Shown one piece after another: positions 57,354 to 64,000 of a DNA stretch of 64,000 nt. The stretch spans positions 1 through 64,000 of the forward strand of contig NZ_CANLZM010000007.1 in the NCBI RefSeq assembly GCF_947495565.1, read 5' to 3'. Below the pieces are notes generated by a model. That model ran no database searches and was not told the DNA's origin. It saw only the letters and a program-made list of their open reading frames with translations. Made by a program: the position numbers and the translations under genes. This DNA comes from an uncultured Pontibacter sp. (GTDB taxonomy: Bacteria; Bacteroidota; Bacteroidia; Cytophagales; Hymenobacteraceae). Position 1 is the first letter of the stretch, and each line of letters begins with the position of its first letter.

Positions 57354-57396
57354 AAAAGAAAAGGAGCCTCCCGAATAGAGAAGCTCCTTTTCTTTT
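57354..57396. terminator. Bidirectional terminator between dinB and DUF4382 gene
   Basis: A perfect 14-bp stem (57354-57367 with 57383-57396), with A tract on one arm and T tract on the other, works in both directions. The loop is 15 bases. Confidence 0.9.
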
Positions 57397-57420
57397 ACCA
57401 TTAAATCTTTTGCATCAAGC

Positions 57421-58218
57421 TTACTCCTGCGGCAGCTCTACCACGCCCAAATCCTTAATCTGGTTCTGAGATATGCTTACATTCTCGATGGTGGCATTGT
57501 GCTGACCATACTCCGTAATAAACTCTACCCTGTAAATACCTGACTGAACGCCTTTAATCAAGAAATCGCCGTTATCGTTGGCGTATCCGCCTATCGTATC
57601 GTTTGCTGCGGATATTACATAAATGGCCGGCTTATACTCAGCTGGTGTTACCGAACCTTTGATACCGCCGGCAATGGCCTGGGTAATTGTACGGATGACA
57701 GGTTTTAGGTTGAAGCCCCCGTTACCTTTGGCTACTACTGATTTGGCGGCATCAAAGTCAAGCAGCACCATGTAAGTCACGTCATCCTGCAGGTCAGCAT
57801 TTAGCTGTAGTTTTACGCCAGATGTTTGGCCGCTTGGAGTCTTCAAATTAACAACGCTACCGTTTTTCAATTTCACGGTGTTATTATCCCCAAGTATAAG
57901 CCTGATCTGAGAGATCCTGCCAACAGGTAACTCTGCGCTAGCTAGAAGCGTGTCGCGGCCGTTTGCAAAATCCAGCAGGTTGTAAACCCCCGGATGAATC
58001 TCGTCTAGCGTAACCCAGCCTTCTTCTGCATCACTGTCTTCTCTGTGCACCTGCACCGACTCAATCTCAATATTAACCTCTTCATAATCGCCGGGTGCGT
58101 CGGTCATACGTACTTCCATACGGGCAGTGCCCGTGCCGTTATCGTCGTTGCTATCGCATGAGCTGAATCCAATAAGCCCGCTGAGCAGCAAAGGGAGAAA
58201 TAATTTCTTTTTGATCAT
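57421..58218 (-). CDS. DUF4382 domain lipoprotein
   Basis: About 265 residues from the ATG at 58218. Lipobox LLSGLIGFSSC (Cys21) is followed by an acidic spacer. The DUF4382 domain starts at MEVRMTDAPGDYEEVNIEIESV, and a C-terminal carboxypeptidase-regulatory-like beta-sandwich closes it (GGIKGSVTPAEYKPAIYVI, GDFLIKGVQSGIYRVEF). It is an envelope protein of unknown role. A longer frame to 58293 lacks a sensible signal sequence. Confidence 0.9.
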   Translation of the reverse strand: MIKKKLFLPLLLSGLIGFSSCDSNDDNGTGTARMEVRMTDAPGDYEEVNIEIESVQVHREDSDAEEGWVTLDEIHPGVYNLLDFANGRDTLLASAELPVGRISQIRLILGDNNTVKLKNGSVVNLKTPSGQTSGVKLQLNADLQDDVTYMVLLDFDAAKSVVAKGNGGFNLKPVIRTITQAIAGGIKGSVTPAEYKPAIYVISAANDTIGGYANDNGDFLIKGVQSGIYRVEFITEYGQHNATIENVSISQNQIKDLGVVELPQE

Positions 58219-58315
58219 TAGAATTGCATTAGCATAGAACACTATGCTTTCAGAAAAGCTCCTTTCACACACCATAACGAATGAAAGTTGCAACCTTATA
58301 TTCAGCTATAAAAAA

Positions 58316-58353
58316 ATAAAACCAGCAGAAACCTCTTGCTCCGCTGGTTTTAT
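58316..58353 (-). terminator. Terminator of the AsmA-like gene
   Basis: An 11-bp stem, ATAAAACCAGC (58316-58326) and GCTGGTTTTAT (58343-58353), runs on the minus strand into five T residues. A TATACTT lies about 25 bases away toward the gene. Confidence 0.85.
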
Positions 58354-58394
58354 CCTAAATCTCTACTGTTGCAAAGATTTATACTTTGAAGCTG

Positions 58395-61300
58395 TTATTG
58401 TTTTTTTGTAGTGTCGGGCTGTGTAGTCGGTTTAGTTAGTCCCTTCAAAAAGCCGCCCACTTTATCTGTCGCCTGCTTCTTAATCTGCTGCTCTGCTTCG
58501 AGGCGTTTTTTCTCTAACTCAGCTTGTGCCTTGCGTTCTACTTCCTGTCTTTTGCGGGCAAGTTCGGCATTTACACTGTCCTGAAGTTGCTGCTTACGCT
58601 GTTCTGCCTGCTGCTTGGCGTTATCCAGCTTATCCTGCACCACGCTTTTTACCACATCGGTTGCTTTCTCTTTTACAGAGCCGCCAGCCAGGGCCACACG
58701 AGGGTTATTATAAGTGCCGCCTATGTTCAGGTTCAGGGTAACACGCTCTGTATTAACCAGGTTTTGGTTACTGCCCAGCAGGCCGGCCAAGCTAGAGCTA
58801 AGTTGCTGCCCCACTTTGCCGGTCGGCACATTAAGAGCGGTTGTGTAATCGATATTGCCGTCTGCTCCTGTGCTGCCGCCTACCGACATATTGATATCGC
58901 CCAATTTTAAATCAAATGGCTGAACCACCAGTTTACCATCAACAATTTGAGCATTAATTTTCTTGTTTTCGATAACAAAGCTACGTAGCTCCTCAAAGCG
59001 GGTAAGGCTGCTGATTTTCTCCACAATAGGTACGTTACGGACTGCTGCACGAAGTACGTTGATTACGCCTGTGCCATCCAGCGTCTGGAAAATCGGAATC
59101 ATATCCTGACCAAGCTCGCCGGCAAAGGCAAAGTTGGTAGAGAATTTTCCTTCCAGCAACTTTGCGATAGGAGCAAAGGTTTGCACCGTATTAAAAGCAT
59201 TGAAAGCCTCTTTAAAACCAAGGTTCTGGATATCCAGTTTCATGTCGAAAAGGGGCTTCTGCAGGTTTTGGGTGTTGTAGCTACCGCTGGTTGCAAAAGT
59301 ACCGCCCAACGTATTAAAAGTAACTTTATTCAGCCTAGCCACCTGGTCTTTCACCTGCACCTGGCCGCTTACGTTGTTTAACTTCAGGTTAGAGTAGAGC
59401 ACCTGCTTTGCATCTATATTCAGGGCCAGGTCTAAATTAGCTGGCACTTCCACCACACCTTCTGCTGTTTCTTCGGTAGGGGCTCCGGCTTCGTCTACCA
59501 TCCACTCGTTTACATCAAACACATTAGAGCTTAGGTTAAAATTGCCACGCAGCGACTGGTTATCGGCCAAAGCATAGCCGATATAGTTTGATACTGTTCC
59601 GCTTGCCTGAAAATCACTTTTACCTAACTGCCCGCTCATGTTCTGCAGGTTAACGCGCTCGTTGTTGAAGTTGGCGTTGGCTTTTGAGATTTTTATACCC
59701 TGCGGCATATCAGTGCTCACAAAGCTAAGGTTGCTGATAGCCATAGTGCCGTTAGCTGTTACGTTATTATACTTTTCAGCCTCAATATCACTGAGTTTAC
59801 CTTTAGCCGCCACGTCAGCATTAATACGACCGGATACGGTCATGCCTTCCTGCGGGAAGATCTTGGTAAGCTTCGCCAAGTCAAGTATACCTTTGATGCG
59901 GCCGTCAAACGCTGGCTTGTCTATACCTGTAATCAGCATCTGGCCTTCCAGTGGTTCGCCATCTAGGCTCATGTTAAAGCGTTCTATGTTGATACGGGTA
60001 TCGTCGGTGTTGCCGGTGGTGTTGCGCACATTCGTCACCATGTTCAGGTTCTGGATAGGCGCCGGAAAGTCTGCAGATTTGATATAGCCGTTGGTCAGGT
60101 TCAGGTCGGCATCAATCACCGGCATACTTGTTTCGGAGTAGGTGCCTTTTGCGTCGGCATCTACTTTCAGTAAGCCGCGCAGTGTCATACCTTCTACAGG
60201 GTATACTTTAGTAAGTTCGGCCAGATCTACGTTGGCCTTTACGTTGCCGTCCACCTTCATCGTCTCCAGGCCGTTTATCACCACACGGGCATCAATTGGG
60301 TTTTTACCTAAGTCCATATGGAACTGGCGGATGTTAATGTCAGTGTTCTGGGGCGTTCCGTCTTTGCTGGCCACGCTCATATCAACGTTTATGTTACGGG
60401 CGGCTTCCGGCAGGTCAGGGTATTTAAACATACCTTCTATTACTTTCAGATCCACGCCATAACCCGGCATCAGTGTGTCTATCATGCGGCCTTTAAAGTA
60501 GCCATCAAAGCTTAGCTTACCTTCTGTTTTGATGTTCTCAAACTGCTCAGAGTACATACCCGGCACCACCGACAGCACATTCCGGAAATCAGTTTCAGTA
60601 GCGTTGAAGGTCAGGTCGAAGTCTATGGCTTCCGCTGGCATCAGGATAGTACCATCAAACTTAAACGGCATTTCATTTACCCTGATGTTGTTATCCTTAA
60701 AAGTATAAAGCGACTGGTTCAGGTCCATTGCCATGGTTACGTCGGCGTTCAGGCGGGCATTTTCCAGGTAGTTCACGCCATCATAGGTCATCACCACGCG
60801 CTCAGCTGTTGTCTGCGACTCCATGTCAAATACATCCTTCTCAAAATCGCCACTGCCGCTGTGCTGCATATTGTAAGCCGCAAAGCCAAACGGAATACTC
60901 AGGTCGTCGTAGTAAATGGTGCCGTTGTTAACTTGCCAGCCTTTTATGGCCATATTGAAGTCTGAGGCTACGGTATCGGTTTCTGTGGTGGCTGCGGTAT
61001 CTTCTATCATGATGTCCCAGTTGGCTTTGCCGCTCTTGAGCACCAGCAGGCGTATAACCGGTTCATCCAGGGTGATAGAGTTTACCTTCAGCTCATCACC
61101 AAAAACGCTGAACAGGTTAAGCCCCATCCGGAAGGAAGGAATACGGGCCAGGGTATCAGTAGCGAAAGAGTCTTTGCCTATAACAGAAAGGTTCTCCACG
61201 CCAAGCGACAGGTTTGGGAAATCACGCAACAGCGAAAGGCTCACGTCATCTGTTTCATATAGAACCTGTGCATTAATATTCTTGGCAATCTCCTGGTCCA

Positions 61301-61400
61301 GCGTCAGTTTTATTTTATCCTTGAAGATAACGGGCACTAAAACGGCTGCAACAAGCAGCAGGGCCAGAAAGATAGAAAAGCCAATGGCTACTTTTTTCAT
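58395..61400 (-). CDS. AsmA-like protein with C-terminal coiled coil
   Basis: A 1,001-residue envelope protein with one N-terminal transmembrane helix (about 5-27), a long periplasmic region of repeated beta-rich units (LNLTNGYIKSADFPAPIQNL, GMTLRGLLKVDADAKG, GMTVSGRINADVAAKG) and an AsmA C-terminal domain at about 750-890. The final 90 residues are Lys/Gln/Glu-rich and read as a coiled coil. AsmA-family proteins form long hydrophobic grooves and are implicated in lipid transport between membranes. It is monocistronic. Confidence 0.9.
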   Translation of the reverse strand: MKKVAIGFSIFLALLLVAAVLVPVIFKDKIKLTLDQEIAKNINAQVLYETDDVSLSLLRDFPNLSLGVENLSVIGKDSFATDTLARIPSFRMGLNLFSVFGDELKVNSITLDEPVIRLLVLKSGKANWDIMIEDTAATTETDTVASDFNMAIKGWQVNNGTIYYDDLSIPFGFAAYNMQHSGSGDFEKDVFDMESQTTAERVVMTYDGVNYLENARLNADVTMAMDLNQSLYTFKDNNIRVNEMPFKFDGTILMPAEAIDFDLTFNATETDFRNVLSVVPGMYSEQFENIKTEGKLSFDGYFKGRMIDTLMPGYGVDLKVIEGMFKYPDLPEAARNINVDMSVASKDGTPQNTDINIRQFHMDLGKNPIDARVVINGLETMKVDGNVKANVDLAELTKVYPVEGMTLRGLLKVDADAKGTYSETSMPVIDADLNLTNGYIKSADFPAPIQNLNMVTNVRNTTGNTDDTRINIERFNMSLDGEPLEGQMLITGIDKPAFDGRIKGILDLAKLTKIFPQEGMTVSGRINADVAAKGKLSDIEAEKYNNVTANGTMAISNLSFVSTDMPQGIKISKANANFNNERVNLQNMSGQLGKSDFQASGTVSNYIGYALADNQSLRGNFNLSSNVFDVNEWMVDEAGAPTEETAEGVVEVPANLDLALNIDAKQVLYSNLKLNNVSGQVQVKDQVARLNKVTFNTLGGTFATSGSYNTQNLQKPLFDMKLDIQNLGFKEAFNAFNTVQTFAPIAKLLEGKFSTNFAFAGELGQDMIPIFQTLDGTGVINVLRAAVRNVPIVEKISSLTRFEELRSFVIENKKINAQIVDGKLVVQPFDLKLGDINMSVGGSTGADGNIDYTTALNVPTGKVGQQLSSSLAGLLGSNQNLVNTERVTLNLNIGGTYNNPRVALAGGSVKEKATDVVKSVVQDKLDNAKQQAEQRKQQLQDSVNAELARKRQEVERKAQAELEKKRLEAEQQIKKQATDKVGGFLKGLTKPTTQPDTTKKQ

Positions 61401-61534
61401 GAGTTATAGTAGTTTTGGTGTTTTACGGATGTAATAGCTAAGCTATAGAATTTATAGCTAAAACCGTGCTGTTTTTATACTTCGGTTCTATTTGTAGCTA
61501 ATTAACAATAACAGTAACAGTTAAATTGCAAGGT

Positions 61535-62554
61535 ATGGGTTCTGGGTTAAAAAAAACATTGCTGATGTGCATATCCATACTTTGGGTAAGCAGTGCCATG
61601 GCCCAGGATGTGCAGCACACGCAGCAATACGCAAACCGCCTGTACCTGAACCCCGCTTTTGCTGGCATCAACTATAGCTGGAGCGTAGGGCTTTCGCACC
61701 GCAAGCAGTGGCCCGCGCTTAACGGCTCCTTCGTTACCAACTCGTTTGCCGCTGACCTGCGCCTCCCTGATTCGAAAAGTGCAATTAGCCTGCTGCTGCA
61801 GCAAGACCGCGCCGGCGTAGGCGGCCTGAAGAAACGGCAAGGAAGTATAGGGTACGCTTACCATACCAACATCAGCAGCAATTGGGCCATGTCTGCCGGC
61901 CTGCAGGCAAGTATAGCTTCCCTGCGCCTGGACTTCGACAACCTGGTTTTTGGTGACCAGCTTTCCGACAACGGCATGGTGGCAGTACGATCGGCAGAGG
62001 TAAACCAATTTGACCCAAATACTTACATTGACTTTACTGTTGGCGGCCTTCTCTACTCTGATCAGGCTTGGGTTGGGCTTACAGCGGCACATCTTAACCA
62101 ACCCACTTATGAGCTGGGCCAGGAAACAGAACTCCCGCTTCGGTTTACAGCTATAGCAGGCTATAAATTTTACGCGCGCTCTTACCAGGAGCAGGGGCAG
62201 CTATTTGAACTAAGCTTTACACCTACGGTTACTTTTATACATCAGCAAAGTTCTAAAAGACTAGATTTAGGTGTATATACTAAATATACTCCCCTGACGT
62301 TAGGATTTATATATAAAGGAGTACCTGTTACCGGTGGAACTAACCATGACCAATCCTTGTCAGTTATAGCAGGGCTGGAGTTAGGTTTGATTAAAGTCGG
62401 TTTTAGCCACGATGTTGGCCTAGCTGGGCTGAGCAGGGAAGTAGGTGGCACAAACGAAGTTTCGCTTGTTTTTGAACGTGCTGATATTAACAATTTGTTT
62501 AGGAGCCGCTTAAAGAATAAAATTAACAGAAGCATTGTTTGTCCGGCATTCTAA
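61535..62554 (+). CDS. Type IX secretion system membrane protein PorP/SprF family
   Basis: About 339 residues from the ATG at 61535, with a signal peptide (TLLMCISILWVSSAMAQ). The PorP/SprF signature begins at once: QYANRLYLNPAFAGINYSWS, then HRKQWPAL, LLLQQDRAGVGGLKK and an outer-membrane beta-barrel pattern to the end. PorP/SprF proteins anchor T9SS cargo at the surface or serve the motor. It is followed 63 bases later by gldJ. An in-frame TTG at 61526 is less likely. Confidence 0.93.
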   Translation: MGSGLKKTLLMCISILWVSSAMAQDVQHTQQYANRLYLNPAFAGINYSWSVGLSHRKQWPALNGSFVTNSFAADLRLPDSKSAISLLLQQDRAGVGGLKKRQGSIGYAYHTNISSNWAMSAGLQASIASLRLDFDNLVFGDQLSDNGMVAVRSAEVNQFDPNTYIDFTVGGLLYSDQAWVGLTAAHLNQPTYELGQETELPLRFTAIAGYKFYARSYQEQGQLFELSFTPTVTFIHQQSSKRLDLGVYTKYTPLTLGFIYKGVPVTGGTNHDQSLSVIAGLELGLIKVGFSHDVGLAGLSREVGGTNEVSLVFERADINNLFRSRLKNKINRSIVCPAF

Positions 62555-62617
62555 TATTATTTATAATTGCACATTAATCTACGTTACAAGAACCTTTTCT
62601 TAATTAGGTACTATTTT

Positions 62618-63847
62618 ATGAAGTTAATCAAGTATTTATCGGCTGCGGTTGTGGGAGGCATGTTGCTTACTGCCTGTGGTAAGGGCGGCCAGCCAACCAG
62701 CACAAACCCAGGCGGTTACAGCTCTGCTACGGGCGCCGAGTATGGCGAAGAAGAAGATGCTTTTGATGTGGCCGATTATGCGGAGTTCCCACAGGGGCCC
62801 GGCCTTATCTTTATTGAAGGCGGCCGTACCGTACTTGGCTCTATGGAAGAGGATATCGCTATGACGCGTGACAACGTGGAGCGCACAGTAACAGTAGCCT
62901 CTTTTTATATGGACGAAACGGAGGTAGCTAATATTCACTGGTTAGAGTACCTGCACGACCTGAAACGCGATTCTTTGCCGGAGGTATACCAAGCAGCTCT
63001 TCCAGACACAACTGTTTGGTCTCAGCAGCTTTCCTTCAACGACCCATACGTAACTTATTATCTGCGTTACCCAGGTTTCCGCTTCTTCCCGGTTGTGGGT
63101 GTAAGCTGGTTACAGGCTAACGACTTCTGCGTATGGCGCACAAATAAAGTTAACAACATTCTTGCCCAGCAGGCCAGTGGCGGCGGCGGCAGAAGAGGCT
63201 TGTTTGGCCGTGGTGGTAACGAGGAGGCTGTAGAAGGGGAGAGACCGTCTATTGAATCTGGCTATGTATTGCCAAACTACCGTCTCCCAACAGAGGCAGA
63301 GTGGGAATACGCTGCACAAGCTATGATCGGCACGCAGTACACTGAAGACGAAAACCAGAACAACCGCCGCTTGTATCCATGGGACGGCCACCAGGTGCGT
63401 AACCCGTATGGCAAAGAGATGGGCAAGTTTATGGCCAACTTCAAGCGTGGCCGCGGTGACTATGCTGGTATTGCTGGCTCACTAAATGATGGCGCCATGA
63501 TCACTGACTACATCTATGCATATCCGCCAAACGATTTCGGCCTTTACAACATGGCTGGCAACGTAAACGAGTGGGTGCAGGATGTGTACCGTCCACTTTC
63601 TTTCCAGGATGTGGAAGACCTGAACCCTTTCCGTCGCGACGGTTTCCTGGATGAGTCTACCAACTATGACTCTAGCGAAGGTTACCACTCTCTTGTAAGC
63701 GACGAGGTTCGTGTTTACAAAGGAGGCTCTTGGAAAGACGTAGCTTACTGGCTGTCTCCGGGTACTCGCCGCTTTATGGCTCAGGATTCTTCAACAGCCA
63801 CTATCGGTTTCCGTTGCGCCATGATTAATGCTGGCTCTAACAAGTAA
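62618..63847 (+). CDS. gldJ: Gliding motility / T9SS lipoprotein GldJ-like (SUMF1 fold)
   Basis: About 409 residues from the ATG at 62618. Lipobox LLTAC (Cys20), then an acidic spacer and a formylglycine-generating-enzyme (SUMF1) fold: GPGLIFIEGGRTVLGSMEED, FYMDETEVANIHWLEYL, VGVSWLQANDFCVWR, YRLPTEAEWEYAA, GLYNMAGNVNEWVQDVYRP, YKGGSWKD and TIGFRCAM. The VYRPLSFQDVEDLNPFR segment is like GldJ. GldK is the paralogue, but gldL, M and N do not follow, which favours GldJ. A Gly/Arg-rich insert (GGGGRRGLFGRGG) is unusual. GldJ stabilises the motility and secretion motor in the periplasm. Confidence 0.85.
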   Translation: MKLIKYLSAAVVGGMLLTACGKGGQPTSTNPGGYSSATGAEYGEEEDAFDVADYAEFPQGPGLIFIEGGRTVLGSMEEDIAMTRDNVERTVTVASFYMDETEVANIHWLEYLHDLKRDSLPEVYQAALPDTTVWSQQLSFNDPYVTYYLRYPGFRFFPVVGVSWLQANDFCVWRTNKVNNILAQQASGGGGRRGLFGRGGNEEAVEGERPSIESGYVLPNYRLPTEAEWEYAAQAMIGTQYTEDENQNNRRLYPWDGHQVRNPYGKEMGKFMANFKRGRGDYAGIAGSLNDGAMITDYIYAYPPNDFGLYNMAGNVNEWVQDVYRPLSFQDVEDLNPFRRDGFLDESTNYDSSEGYHSLVSDEVRVYKGGSWKDVAYWLSPGTRRFMAQDSSTATIGFRCAMINAGSNK

Positions 63848-63869
63848 GACTAATTAATACTTACATACT

Positions 63870-63900
63870 AAAAAGCCCGGGCTCACGCTTCGGGCTTTTT
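63870..63900 (+). terminator. Terminator of gldJ
   Basis: A 10-bp stem, AAAAAGCCCG (63870-63879) and CGGGCTTTTT (63891-63900), is followed by ATTTTTATACTTT, so the T tail runs straight into a TATACTT heptamer. Confidence 0.9.
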
Positions 63901-63916
63901 ATTTTTATACTTTATA

Positions 63917-64000
63917 ATGAGCAAGAATAACCAAACCTATAAGATCATTTTCCGCTTTTACAGTGATGTTTTTGAGCAGGAAATGGTAGAGACACTGTGG
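63917..64000 (+). CDS. DUF4265-like protein, cut by the window end
   Basis: Only the first 28 codons are in the window. They read MSKNNQTYKIIFRFYSDVFE and then QEMVETLW. The K.IFRFYSDV..QE.VETLWA pattern is like the N-terminus of DUF4265 proteins as I remember them. It starts 17 bases after the gldJ terminator. The rest lies outside the window. Confidence 0.6.
   Translation, partial: MSKNNQTYKIIFRFYSDVFEQEMVETLW

Noticed and set aside
1-64000. TATACTT as an ordinary promoter -10 box
   Set aside because: It does not match the Bacteroidota -7 consensus TAnnTTTG, occurs mostly inside genes and in both orientations, and is as common after genes as before them.
1-64000. TATACTT copies as ends of a mobile element
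   Set aside because: Copies are evenly scattered single words without longer shared flanks, target duplications or a transposase gene in the window.

Overview
The window looks like an ordinary chromosomal stretch of a Bacteroidota bacterium. The most likely group is Cytophagales, family Hymenobacteraceae (Pontibacter-like), inferred from gene content and not from a marker tree. Supporting signs are type IX secretion genes and cargo with C-terminal sorting domains, Bacteroidota promoters of the TAnnTTTG type, a CruF/CrtI-type carotenoid cluster, many Bacteroidota-only families (DUF4783, DUF4105, DUF4382, DUF6427, GldJ, PorP/SprF) and very few Shine-Dalgarno sites. I saw no rRNA, tRNA, insertion sequence, prophage or CRISPR array.

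Layout. 0.3-7.7 kb: small membrane and secreted proteins, an MmcQ-like protein, a hydrolase, an RlpA-like lipoprotein, a ZIP transporter with a methyltransferase, nadC and DUF4783. 8-11.7 kb: gpmI, a lipoprotein and an M43 metalloprotease exported by the type IX system. 11.9-16.5 kb: YjbQ, a beta-helix lipoprotein, prfA, a thioredoxin pair and a TetR regulator. 16.6-19.3 kb: carotenoid genes. 19.6-29.7 kb: a SNF2 helicase, the rbfA/methyltransferase/LolC-E operon, a DUF6427 protein and the glyA-tatC-rpiB operon. 29.9-35.6 kb: one giant gene with 16 IPT/TIG domains and a type IX sorting domain. 36-38.8 kb: a phosphatase, two small hydrophilic proteins, a stress-type SDR and a pterin dehydratase. 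38.9-50.5 kb: rsmI, DUF4105, an inositol phosphatase, a small Cys-rich membrane protein, MscS, a radical SAM/SPASM protein, baeRF7, radA and a CHASE/PAS histidine kinase. 50.8-51.1 kb: a decayed DUF962 (Mpo1-like) gene. 51.1-57.3 kb: fumC, a hydrolase, two tandem MsrB-domain genes, dgkA, a lipoprotein and DinB. 57.4-64 kb: DUF4382, an AsmA-like protein, porP/sprF, gldJ and the start of a DUF4265 gene.

How the parts fit. PorP/SprF and GldJ belong to the type IX secretion/gliding machinery, and the M43 protease and the giant IPT protein are probable cargo of that machinery. The carotenoid genes form a compact, overlapping operon. The rest is mostly housekeeping in short operons bounded by clear hairpin terminators.

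The strongest signal that is not a gene is the heptamer TATACTT (complement AAGTATA). I counted about 125 copies by eye on the two strands, where about 8-10 are expected by chance. It occurs inside genes, where it forces the codon pairs AGT-ATA or ATA-CTT, and it is denser between genes, especially in or beside terminator hairpins. That distribution resembles DNA uptake sequences or the cyanobacterial HIP1 repeat. I know of no description of it in this group, but could not search. A second pattern is a set of genes whose -7 promoter box ends three or four bases before the start codon, which predicts leaderless mRNAs.
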